Positions 1 through 6,115 of a stretch of DNA of 39,004 nucleotides are shown here, one piece after another. The notes below the pieces were generated by a model. That model was given only the letters and a program-made list of their open reading frames with translations, was not told the DNA's origin and searched no databases. Both the position numbers and the translations under genes were made by a program. The stretch lies in the NCBI GenBank assembly GCA_944389275.1, contig CALXLT010000008.1, positions 1 through 39,004 of the forward strand. The letters are read 5' to 3'. The stretch is from an uncultured Spirochaetaceae bacterium. GTDB taxonomy: Bacteria; Spirochaetota; Spirochaetia; Sphaerochaetales; Sphaerochaetaceae. Positions within the stretch are counted from its first letter, which is position 1. Every line of letters starts with the position of its first letter.

Positions 1-32
1 TGCAGCATAAATATTTCGGAGGATTTTTTGTT

Positions 33-1283
33 ATGAAGAAATTCATGATCATGCTGTTGGCAATCGGCATGCTTTTCAGCTTTGCTGCCTGTGACAATAG
101 CAATTCAAACGCACCTTCTGGTGATGACACCGTCGAAGAGTCTCCAGTAAATTTCGATTATGAGAAGTATGCAGCAACAAAGGCTAATGAACTTTTCTAT
201 GCTGCATCTGATCCTATTATTGACATTGCTGATATTCTTGACAACGCAACTGAAGGTGAGATTTCTTTCTCGAATGGCAAGGTTACTGTAACGAAGGATT
301 ATACTGTCAGTACTGATACCGTTCCGTTTGTAGGAAAGATTACCATTACTCTTGATGGTACATACACTGCTCCTACCGCAGTAGCAAAGGATGGTACTCT
401 TGATGTTGATAATTACAATATCAAGGCAGATGGATTGAAACATTATTCTGGATCCAAATATGAAGTATATTCATTTGATGTTACAGGTCCTATTTCCGGA
501 GTTACTGCAATTACGGTAGAGAATGGTACAACTGTTAAGGATATAACGGCAGATAGTGCTGTTGCTTATACAGCCCTTCCTAGCCAGAATGTTTCTCTTT
601 CTCTTGCAGTTCCTGTAGCTTTTGATACTGATGGAACAACCCCTACAAAGGTTGAGACGAGAACCTATGATTCAGCAAACTTTAAGGATAATCTTGCTGT
701 AGTTGCTGCATCAAAGAGTGCAAAGTCTTATATGCAGACTGTTCTTGGTGATTTCCTTGGAGATGTAAAGGCCAATGATACGGCTCTTGTTGCGATGGCA
801 AATAAGCTTATCGGCGGCGGTGCAACTCCTGCGACGGATGAAGAGAAAGCTGTTGCTTCTGCTGTTGTTAAGTATGCTCCGGGGTCTGTTGATGAATCTT
901 ATAAGGAATCAGGTGTTGTGACAATTGAATTCACAGGAAAGGGTGATGGTTACAAGATGGGCGATTCTCTTGTAACAGGAACATTCGTTCTTTCTTTCCC
1001 TGAGGCATATAGGCAGGGGACTGGTAAGGCTCCTGATGCAACAGTCACGACTGTTTCTCTTGGCACAAAGTTTGCTATTACAGGAGAGATTAGTGTGACT
1101 GGAATTAATTACCCTATCACTGTTTCTGTAGTGAAGGATATCAAGGGCGGCGATCTTACAGGTTCTGCAACAGCAACTCTTAATGCCGATGGTACAGTAA
1201 AATCCATTACTTCTCCTGATGCATTTGGTAATTACACAGCAGGAACTGTGGATGTCTGTGGTGTGAATATTGATATGAAATAA
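33..1283 (+). CDS. Hypothetical lipoprotein
   Basis: A 416-residue protein of unknown function. The N-terminus has two lysines, a hydrophobic core and the lipobox F-A-A-C with the lipidated cysteine at residue 20, so it should be an exported, membrane-anchored lipoprotein. The mature part starts with a Ser/Asn/Asp-rich linker and continues as Thr/Val/Gly-rich sequence typical of beta-structure; no catalytic motif is visible. A GGAGG Shine-Dalgarno at 18-22 lies 10 nt before the ATG, which fixes the start. Codon use is more A+T-rich than in the housekeeping genes downstream. The lipoprotein call is firm; the role is unknown. Confidence 0.8.
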   Translation: MKKFMIMLLAIGMLFSFAACDNSNSNAPSGDDTVEESPVNFDYEKYAATKANELFYAASDPIIDIADILDNATEGEISFSNGKVTVTKDYTVSTDTVPFVGKITITLDGTYTAPTAVAKDGTLDVDNYNIKADGLKHYSGSKYEVYSFDVTGPISGVTAITVENGTTVKDITADSAVAYTALPSQNVSLSLAVPVAFDTDGTTPTKVETRTYDSANFKDNLAVVAASKSAKSYMQTVLGDFLGDVKANDTALVAMANKLIGGGATPATDEEKAVASAVVKYAPGSVDESYKESGVVTIEFTGKGDGYKMGDSLVTGTFVLSFPEAYRQGTGKAPDATVTTVSLGTKFAITGEISVTGINYPITVSVVKDIKGGDLTGSATATLNADGTVKSITSPDAFGNYTAGTVDVCGVNIDMK

Positions 1284-1305
1284 TCTCCCATACGGGATAC
1301 AAAAT

Positions 1306-1327
1306 GGGCTCTAGATAACTAGGGCCT
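1306..1327 (+). terminator. Hairpin after the first lipoprotein gene
   Basis: GGGCTCTAG and CTAGGGCCT pair over 9 positions (two G-U) around an ATAA loop, 23 nt after the stop codon. There is no U-tract, so it may be an inefficient terminator or an RNA-stabilising stem. It resembles the hairpin at 1559-1582 on the other side of the small helix-turn-helix gene. Confidence 0.4.
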
Positions 1328-1347
1328 ATCTCGAAAGGGAGGCTGTT

Positions 1348-1554
1348 GTGGAAGAGAAATCGACCATTGCAAGGCCAAGGATCCCTAACGAGAAGAAGCG
1401 AGAGTGTCTGGAATTGTTTGAGCGAGGCTATGGTTATAAGAGTACCGCTACGATTACAGGACTCAACACTTATACCGTCAGGGATTACAGGCGGAAATAT
1501 GCTTCTGGAGATATCTCCTGGGCATATAGCGGCAACAATATTGCCGTACAGTAA
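1348..1554 (+). CDS. Small orphan helix-turn-helix protein
   Basis: A 68-residue basic protein with a GTG start preceded by AGGGAGG at about 1337-1343. Residues about 15-50 read as a homeodomain-like helix-turn-helix of the kind found at the start of IS3-type transposase OrfA proteins. The visible pattern is an acidic helix 1, a G-Y-G-Y turn, and a recognition helix ending VRDYRRKY. No OrfB/DDE integrase domain, terminal inverted repeats or target duplication follow, so this is not a working insertion sequence. It is either a remnant or a domesticated DNA-binding protein. It has its own ribosome site and terminator, so it is probably expressed. The fold is moderately sure; the function is unknown. 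Confidence 0.6.
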   Translation: MEEKSTIARPRIPNEKKRECLELFERGYGYKSTATITGLNTYTVRDYRRKYASGDISWAYSGNNIAVQ

Positions 1555-1558
1555 AATA

Positions 1559-1586
1559 GGGCTCAGCTTAACCGCTGGGCTCTTTT
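1559..1586 (+). terminator. Rho-independent terminator of the small HTH gene
   Basis: GGGCTCAGC (1559-1567) pairs with GCTGGGCTC (1574-1582), 9 bp with two G-U pairs and a 6-nt loop, followed directly by TTTT. It begins 5 nt after the stop codon. Confidence 0.7.
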
Positions 1587-1625
1587 GCTGACATGCAGTT
1601 TGATATAACCGTATTAAATTATGAA

Positions 1626-1653
1626 TTGACACTGCTGCTAAGGCTCCTATATC
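1626..1653 (+). promoter_or_regulatory. Near-consensus sigma-70 promoter in the accessory patch
   Basis: TTGACA at 1626-1631, a 16-nt spacer, then TATATC at 1648-1653. It points toward the structured non-coding stretch and the 31-codon gene, with no ORF starting close behind it. Confidence 0.55.
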
Positions 1654-1659
1654 ATCATG

Positions 1660-1812
1660 AGCATATCCACAGTCTGGCAGTGCATGGAGTTTCCACAGCA
1701 GCCACCTGAAGTGTTTTTGTTTGGCTAATCAAAGGTAAATCGTGAAGAATGGAGAGGGAACTCCATTAAATTAGCCGCATACATTTGCTGTATGCCTAGC
1801 TCCTCTTGAAAT
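1660..1812 (+). ncRNA. Structured untranslated RNA or long leader upstream of the toxin-like gene
   Basis: No gene is visible between 1555 and 1931, but this part folds well on inspection. GGCTAAT (about 1714-1720) can pair with ATTAGCC (1769-1775) and encloses a perfect hairpin ATGGAG/CTCCAT (about 1749-1766). A separate hairpin GCATAC/GTATGC follows at 1777-1795. A near-consensus promoter ends at 1653. It could be an independent small RNA or the 5' leader of the 31-codon gene. It does not match tmRNA, SRP RNA or RNase P RNA as far as I can see. Confidence 0.35.
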
Positions 1813-1821
1813 TGTAATTTT

Positions 1822-1852
1822 GGCACTGCCATAACGGTGGGCGGTCAGCCTC
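1822..1852 (+). repeat. Left arm of inverted repeat / toxin leader motif, copy 1
   Basis: The motif GGCACTGCCATAACGGT (1822-1838) is followed by GGTCAGCCTC (1843-1852). Inverted counterparts lie at 2078-2086 (GGCAGTGCC, exact) and 2060-2070 (GAGGCTTGACC, one bulge). The same 17-nt motif recurs exactly at 2651-2667. In both copies a -10-like hexamer sits 2-3 nt before the motif (TGTAAT 1813-1818; TATATT 2643-2648), so transcripts may begin inside it. Confidence 0.75.
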
Positions 1853-1931
1853 TTATCAGGAACGGGAGATCGTTGATCATTCCGGACGGTACAGCCGTCA
1901 AAGCTGTATCCTTGAAAGGAGGTGATGCATA

Positions 1932-2027
1932 ATGAGCGATTATGAAATCCTCAGCCTTGTTTTCGTTGTAATCGGATTGGTCCTTGTGGCCATGGATCAT
2001 GATGGAAATAAGAAAGGCCGCCATTAA
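1932..2027 (+). CDS. 31-residue holin-like toxin peptide (type I TA candidate)
   Basis: A 31-codon ORF encoding a short polar N-terminus (MSDYEIL), one hydrophobic segment (about residues 8-21) and a charged Asp/His/Lys/Arg tail. This matches the layout of the small putative holin-like toxin family (Hol-Tox, members typically about 30-35 residues). The ribosome site is exceptionally strong: AAAGGAGGTGAT at 1915-1926 is complementary over 12 nt to the usual 3' end of 16S rRNA, 5 nt before the ATG. TCCTT just upstream can pair with AAGGA of that site and mask it. The gene lies between inverted repeats and faces an antisense promoter. A membrane-active peptide is inferred from these features; toxicity is untested. 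Confidence 0.7.
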   Translation: MSDYEILSLVFVVIGLVLVAMDHDGNKKGRH

Positions 2028-2059
2028 GCCACCCGGCGACCTTCTTACAGGTTAAACGT

Positions 2060-2086
2060 GAGGCTTGACCGACTATCGGCAGTGCC
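2060..2086 (-). repeat. Right arm of inverted repeat around the toxin-like gene
   Basis: GAGGCTTGACC (2060-2070) and GGCAGTGCC (2078-2086) are the inverted partners of 1843-1852 and 1822-1830. In a toxin mRNA crossing the locus, the 5' and 3' ends could pair; in an antisense RNA this arm forms the 5' end. Confidence 0.65.
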
Positions 2087-2095
2087 TCTGTCATT

Positions 2096-2123
2096 AATAT
2101 AGCACAGTCGTAATGAAATGCAA
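2096..2123 (-). promoter_or_regulatory. Antisense promoter at the 3' side of the toxin-like gene
   Basis: On the minus strand TTGCAT (2118-2123), a 16-nt spacer and TATATT (2096-2101) predict a start near 2089. The transcript would run into the 3' end of the toxin-like mRNA. This is the arrangement of type I antitoxin RNAs such as RatA/TxpA that overlap the toxin 3' untranslated region. Confidence 0.5.
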
Positions 2124-2180
2124 AGCGATTGATTTTAATATTAGTTTTGAAAAAGATTTGCCTGATGATTCAGTAGGTTG

Positions 2181-2597
2181 TTAGAAAACTTCTATGTAAG
2201 CTTCTCCCTGGCCTTCAATCGTAATGCCGAATGCGGAAGAGGAGAGGAAGGCATCTTTCTCTATTGAGAGTATGGGATTTGATTCGTTTAGCAGGGTTAT
2301 TTTCTTTCCATTCTTTCTGAATATTATCTTATTTAATTGTTCTGAAATAGGAATTATGGTTTTTGTATTATTAAAAAGTGTTTCAGCCCTGTCTTTTTTT
2401 ATAAGCACGTATTCTTCAGGAGTATGAAGCAGGAGGAAGCCGTAGGGAATATCTGTCTTTATCGAAAGGGTTATCTCTTCATTCTCTCCGGCGATGAAAA
2501 GGAGAGTATGCTTTCCGTCAGCTTTGATAGTTAGTGAATGAAGGGTTTTCTTTTCGATGAATGGCTGATTGATCCAGTCTGCTTTCTTTGTGTTCAT
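2181..2597 (-). CDS. Hypothetical protein, 138 aa
   Basis: An unrecognised 138-residue soluble protein without signal peptide or membrane segment. Alternating hydrophobic/polar stretches and a C-terminus rich in Gly, Ile and Glu suggest a beta-sandwich, perhaps like the accessory C-terminal domain of some glycoside hydrolases, but this is a guess. No Shine-Dalgarno is seen. Instead TTAACA (2627-2632), a 17-nt spacer and TAGACT (2604-2609) end 6 nt before the ATG, suggesting a leaderless mRNA. The sequence is markedly A+T-rich with Ile/Lys-rich codons compared with genes after 3000, in keeping with acquired DNA. It could be a fragment of a larger gene. Confidence 0.5.
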   Translation of the reverse strand: MNTKKADWINQPFIEKKTLHSLTIKADGKHTLLFIAGENEEITLSIKTDIPYGFLLLHTPEEYVLIKKDRAETLFNNTKTIIPISEQLNKIIFRKNGKKITLLNESNPILSIEKDAFLSSSAFGITIEGQGEAYIEVF

Positions 2598-2650
2598 AGC
2601 CGAAGTCTATCAGTTCCTGAAATTGTTGTTAATCAGTTCGCCTATATTTA

Positions 2651-2667
2651 GGCACTGCCATAACGGT
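2651..2667 (+). repeat. Toxin leader motif, copy 2
   Basis: GGCACTGCCATAACGGT, identical over 17 nt to 1822-1838 and followed by a diverged form of the same flank (GCGGTTGGCTC). A -10-like TATATT lies at 2643-2648. No inverted partner was found downstream. Confidence 0.7.
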
Positions 2668-2742
2668 ATGCGGTTGGCTCCCTGCGTTTCACACTGGGGC
2701 TTGTATAGGCTTTATGGATTCTTTACGAGGAAAAGAGCTTAT

Positions 2743-2976
2743 ATGGTTTTGGAAATCATACTGAAGCTTGTGGATGCGGCGACAGCGGCGTTATCCTTTG
2801 CAACAGCGATTCTCCTCTACATAAATAACCGCCCCGGCTCAAGCATTAAAGGCGGACCTGTAATTCCAGCGTCCGCGCTGAATCGCGGACCAATGATAAC
2901 CAAAAGCTATCATGATTCTTATATATCATGCAACTTGTTGTCTCTTTGCCTTTCTATTTGTACGATTAGCCTATGA
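2743..2976 (+). CDS. Small hydrophobic protein downstream of the second leader motif
   Basis: A possible 77-residue ORF from the ATG at 2743. The first 30 residues form a short acidic/basic N-terminus plus one hydrophobic helix ending ILLYINN, resembling a one-segment membrane peptide. The rest (from about residue 31) looks like unselected sequence and contains a perfect hairpin GTCCGCG/CGCGGAC at 2871-2890. The ribosome site is weak (GAGG 12 nt upstream). Its place 76 nt after the repeated leader motif suggests a second, perhaps decayed, toxin of the type at 1932. The reading frame also continues upstream, but nothing supports a longer start. Confidence 0.35.
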   Translation: MVLEIILKLVDAATAALSFATAILLYINNRPGSSIKGGPVIPASALNRGPMITKSYHDSYISCNLLSLCLSICTISL

Positions 2977-3521
2977 TCCTTGTTATCGGTGAGATTGCGG
3001 AAGAATACAGGAAAGCGGATGATGGTACGTACAGAAGACTGTTCTCGGGAACTGGACTTGAGTGGGCAGAGAGGCTTCCAGGCTCTTATCTATTAACTGT
3101 CCTTGCTTCTGATAATACCGCCCATGATATGTCATCCTATCTATCAGAGAAGGGCATAAGGCATAGCTCTGATCTTGTCTTATCCCTGCCATCTGCCGTG
3201 ATCGCCGGCCAGGACAGGCATTATAGGGGTACTGCCCCTGTCTCGCTTCAGAGCGAGGATATCATGGAGAGGATATCTTTGCTTTCTGCTGATGCCGTGG
3301 TCGTGTCCTCCGTGCTCCTTTCGTACAATCCCTCGTCCTCTGCCATTATCGATACCCTTTCCTTTTTGGTACCGCAGCCAAAGGTCGCTATAGATACCTC
3401 CATTGTTGTCGAGGAGGGAAGGAATATCTTCTCGCAGGCTGTAGGGGAAGCAAGGGCTTCATTCAGCTCCCTTCTTGTCTCCTGCGATAAAGCCGAGATA
3501 GAGCGCTTTGTCAGGGGTTGA
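2973..3521 (+). CDS. Truncated PfkB-like sugar kinase homologue
   Basis: A 182-residue protein whose start (MILVIGEI) and following pattern resemble the N-terminal half of PfkB/ribokinase-family carbohydrate kinases. The family is usually about 300 residues. The C-terminal half carrying the GAGD catalytic/anion-hole motif and the ATP site is missing, so ordinary kinase activity is unlikely. No frameshifted remainder is evident, because the next gene is convergent and overlaps by 11 bp (3511-3521). No Shine-Dalgarno is present; TTGTCT (2938-2943), 17 nt, TACGAT (2961-2966) end 6 nt before the ATG. Options are a non-catalytic sugar-binding protein or a decaying gene. The family call is moderate. 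Confidence 0.6.
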   Translation: MILVIGEIAEEYRKADDGTYRRLFSGTGLEWAERLPGSYLLTVLASDNTAHDMSSYLSEKGIRHSSDLVLSLPSAVIAGQDRHYRGTAPVSLQSEDIMERISLLSADAVVVSSVLLSYNPSSSAIIDTLSFLVPQPKVAIDTSIVVEEGRNIFSQAVGEARASFSSLLVSCDKAEIERFVRG

Positions 3522-4320
3522 AGAGGAACTTATCCAGGGCGTAGGCTATTCCATCCTCATTGTTTGAGCGGGTTATGAAGGCGGCGGCTTTCTTTGCCTT
3601 CTCCGATCCATTTGCCATCGCGCATCCGATGCCCGCCGTGCTGAGCATCCCCGCGTCATTGTCCCAGTCTCCGAACGCGATCATCTTTGATAGTGGAATG
3701 GAAAGCTTTTCAGATATTACCCTGAGAGCCTTTCCCTTGTCTGTGTCAGGAGGGAGGATCTCTATATTCCGTGATCCTGAGCTCACTATCGTAGCGTCAT
3801 CGCCGATGAGGGATATGAGGGCTTCTTTGTTCTTTGCCGTGCGCTCCGGACTGCTGTCCTTTATGAGTATCTTGCAGGGCCATTCACCAAGCGCCTTCTC
3901 GACAGCGGCCCCATCCCTGAGGTCCATCCTGATGCCCTCATCCGAGAGCATGTTCGTCTGCAGCGAGAACCAATGGTCATCCGCGTCGATTGCGTAGGAC
4001 TCTGGCGCGAAGGCTATCACGGAAGGGGCTTTCCCCTTTATGTATTCCACGGTCTTCTCGTAAGCGCTCCGGCTTATCCTCTCATCGCGAAGCACGGTGG
4101 GGCCATCAACTATCATGGCGCCGTTTATCGAGATCTTCAGGATAGGCAGGCCCAGCTTCTCCTCGAGCATGTCGAGGCTACGGAGGTAGCGGCCAGAGGC
4201 TATGGCGATGCGCACGCCCATCTTGCTTGCACGAGTGAGAGCGAGGATGGTATCCTTTCCAATCGTGAGATCGTCATGAAGAAGGGTTCCGTCTATATCA
4301 GAGAAGAGCATGGAAAGCAT
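3511..4320 (-). CDS. Cof-type HAD-IIB family phosphatase
   Basis: A 269-residue HAD-superfamily hydrolase of the Cof/YbiV (IIB cap) type. These dephosphorylate sugar phosphates and other small phosphometabolites in the cytoplasm. Motif I is D-I-D-G-T at residues 8-12 with both aspartates. Motif II is the Ser in IAIASGRY. The Lys in DKGKAL and the motif IV FGDWDND are present. Length is normal. The start codon abuts that of the divergent apbE gene (CATATG at 4318-4323). A TACTAT hexamer (4327-4332, read on minus) ends 6 nt before the ATG and there is no Shine-Dalgarno. The substrate cannot be deduced. Confidence 0.9.
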   Translation of the reverse strand: MLSMLFSDIDGTLLHDDLTIGKDTILALTRASKMGVRIAIASGRYLRSLDMLEEKLGLPILKISINGAMIVDGPTVLRDERISRSAYEKTVEYIKGKAPSVIAFAPESYAIDADDHWFSLQTNMLSDEGIRMDLRDGAAVEKALGEWPCKILIKDSSPERTAKNKEALISLIGDDATIVSSGSRNIEILPPDTDKGKALRVISEKLSIPLSKMIAFGDWDNDAGMLSTAGIGCAMANGSEKAKKAAAFITRSNNEDGIAYALDKFLFNP

Positions 4321-5334
4321 ATGAGGATAGTACAGCGTAAGGGCATCGCATTGAAAGTGGGGCTTATTATCCTCTCTCTCCTGCTTCTCGCGTCATGCTC
4401 CGAGAAGACGATGACAGATAGCCGCTTCGTGCTCGGCACCGTCTGCACGATAACGATAAACGGCAGCGATGATGAGGCTCTCATGTCCTCCTCGTTCGAT
4501 CTCCTGTATGAGATAGATCGGAGCATATCGCGATTCGATGAGAACTCCTGGGTATATAAGATAAACGAGAGAGCGGGGAAGGAAGCTGTAGCTGTCCCTG
4601 AAGACATCTTCGCCCTCATAAAGGCCTCCCTGGAGATGGCGGAGCGGACAGACGGCGTCTTCAATCCAGCAATCGGTCCGCTCTCATCGCTCTGGGGCTT
4701 CGGCACCGAGAGCGCCAGGGTGCCTGAGAGAAGCGAGATAGAGGCTGTGCTTCCGCTTGTTGACTATCGCCTTGTCACGCTTTCGGAGGAGGATTCCTCG
4801 GTGTTCCTCGAGAAAGAGGGGATGGCCCTGGACCTAGGAGCTGTAGGCAAGGGCTGGGCCTGCGATAAGCTCCGCGCCTTCTTGGAAGAAGAGGGGATTG
4901 AGAGCGCTCTTCTGAATCTCGGCGGCAATATCGCGGTGATAGGGAGCTATAAGGACGGGGAGCCATGGAAGATCGGCATCCAGCGTCCTTTCGAGGATAG
5001 GGGAGCGTACTTCACGATCGTGTCCGCGGTGGATGAGTCCGTCGTTGTGAGCGGCGGCTACCAGAGGTATATAGAGCAGGATGGGGTTTTCTATCATCAT
5101 ATCCTCTCATCCCGCACGGGCTATCCCGCGGAGACTGATCTGGTATCCGCGGCGGTCATAACCGGAAGCTCCACGCTTGCCGATATGCTCTCTACGACGC
5201 TTTTCGCGTCCGGAAGCGGGAAGGCTGAGGAGATAGCGCGCCGCTTCAAGGTGCGCGCGATACTCCTTACGGAGGATCTAGAGGTCATTGACCTTGATGC
5301 ATCGGAAGGCGAGGTAGCAGTCGGAGAGGAATGA
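4321..5334 (+). CDS. apbE: FAD:protein FMN transferase (ApbE), lipoprotein
   Basis: A 337-residue ApbE-family enzyme that attaches FMN to a Thr of target flavoproteins such as RnfG/NqrC subunits, outside the cytoplasmic membrane. The N-terminus is a lipoprotein signal with lipobox L-A-S-C (Cys26). Family motifs visible are the FDENSWVYKIN region, the flavin-binding LGAVGKGWACDKL, NLGGNIAVIG, and the C-terminal Mg-site segment STLADMLSTTLF. I start at 4321 because this Met gives a clean signal peptide and GGAAAG precedes it closely; the frame is open further upstream but that part overlaps the HAD gene. The 3' end overlaps the convergent methyltransferase gene by 57 bp. No Rnf/Nqr genes are in the window. 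Confidence 0.93.
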   Translation: MRIVQRKGIALKVGLIILSLLLLASCSEKTMTDSRFVLGTVCTITINGSDDEALMSSSFDLLYEIDRSISRFDENSWVYKINERAGKEAVAVPEDIFALIKASLEMAERTDGVFNPAIGPLSSLWGFGTESARVPERSEIEAVLPLVDYRLVTLSEEDSSVFLEKEGMALDLGAVGKGWACDKLRAFLEEEGIESALLNLGGNIAVIGSYKDGEPWKIGIQRPFEDRGAYFTIVSAVDESVVVSGGYQRYIEQDGVFYHHILSSRTGYPAETDLVSAAVITGSSTLADMLSTTLFASGSGKAEEIARRFKVRAILLTEDLEVIDLDASEGEVAVGEE

Positions 5335-6057
5335 GTCTATCGGCTCGAACGATGATGTGTCCGAGAAGAATCCGGCGATGTGGAATCCCGCTTCCGTCAC
5401 GCCTCGGATTATCGCGTCAAGCGTATGCGAGAACTCAACAGTATCGTTCTTCCCGATCCTCTTCTCTAGCTCCTTCTTCGACAAGCTCTTGGTATCAGAG
5501 AACGGCAGGGTATACTTGACCTTCATCCTTCCCTTCGCAAGGAGCCTGTCATCAAAGAGATAGAGAGCGGGATTTGCGATGCCGAAGATAAGCGATCCAC
5601 CCTCAGATAGTATCCTGTTTCCCTCCCTGAACACGTGGCCGATATCCTCTATGAAGTTCATCGACACAGGATTGACTATGCCTTCAAACTCCTTGTCCCT
5701 GAAAGCGGAGAGATTTTCCATATCGCCTCGGATGCACTTGATATCAAGGCCATAAAGCTCCGATGCCTTCCTGTCGCGTTCAAGCATGCGTTCGCTTATA
5801 TCGAGGACCGTGACGCCGCACCCGAAGGCCGAGAGGACAGGTCCCTGCTGCCCGCCGCTTGCGGCAAGGGCCAGGACCGCCTTTCCTTTTAGTGGTTCTA
5901 TCCATTCCTTCGGGACATTCCTATTGATCGTGACGCGTATGCCAGGCTCTCCGTTCCGCGCTTTCTCGATATCCTCTTCAGTGGCTATCCGCGCCCATGC
6001 GCTGCCGTGCCCTGCTTCCCAGTCCCATGCCTTGCTGTTCGCGCTCTTGTAGTCCAT
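5278..6057 (-). CDS. Class I SAM-dependent methyltransferase
   Basis: A 259-residue methyltransferase of the UbiE/YcgJ-like small-molecule type. Motif I is degenerate but recognisable as VLALAASGGQQG. The Asp ending strand beta-2 is in VLDISERML, and CIRGDMENL marks the next loop that cradles the adenine. The acceptor substrate cannot be predicted. No Shine-Dalgarno is visible. A promoter TTGAGT (6087-6092), 17 nt, TACCAT (6064-6069) ends 6 nt before the ATG, so the mRNA is probably leaderless; its -35 lies next to that of the divergent htrA-like gene. The 3' end overlaps apbE tail to tail. Confidence 0.85.
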   Translation of the reverse strand: MDYKSANSKAWDWEAGHGSAWARIATEEDIEKARNGEPGIRVTINRNVPKEWIEPLKGKAVLALAASGGQQGPVLSAFGCGVTVLDISERMLERDRKASELYGLDIKCIRGDMENLSAFRDKEFEGIVNPVSMNFIEDIGHVFREGNRILSEGGSLIFGIANPALYLFDDRLLAKGRMKVKYTLPFSDTKSLSKKELEKRIGKNDTVEFSHTLDAIIRGVTEAGFHIAGFFSDTSSFEPIDSFLSDCYLAFRCIKVNDL

Positions 6058-6063
6058 ATACGA

Positions 6064-6092
6064 ATGGTAAGCCCAAAGATTGACTTACTCAA
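6064..6092 (-). promoter_or_regulatory. Promoter of the methyltransferase gene
   Basis: TTGAGT (6087-6092), 17-nt spacer, TACCAT (6064-6069) on the minus strand, with the hexamer ending 6 nt before the ATG at 6057. It interleaves with the divergent promoter at 6080-6108. Confidence 0.55.
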
Positions 6093-6108
6093 TCATGGGC
6101 TGTAGATT
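6080..6108 (+). promoter_or_regulatory. Promoter of the htrA-like/uvrB unit
   Basis: TTGACT (6080-6085), exact 17-nt spacer, TAGATT (6103-6108). The predicted start falls on or next to the ATG at 6116, implying a leaderless transcript and arguing against the two in-frame ATG codons that lie inside the promoter (6080 and 6095). Confidence 0.6.
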
Positions 6109-6115
6109 CTCTATT

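Noticed and set aside
1348..1554. Complete insertion sequence around the small HTH gene
   Set aside because: No second ORF with a DDE domain, no terminal inverted repeats of IS length and no target-site duplication could be seen.
2871..2890. Hairpin GTCCGCG/CGCGGAC as a terminator
   Set aside because: Perfect stem but no T-run follows, and a promoter-like element for the next gene comes 48 nt later; left as an unassigned hairpin within the 2743 ORF.
3973..4320. Upstream extension of apbE (116 extra codons)
   Set aside because: It lies wholly over the HAD gene and would bury a clean lipoprotein signal peptide; the start at 4321 is better.
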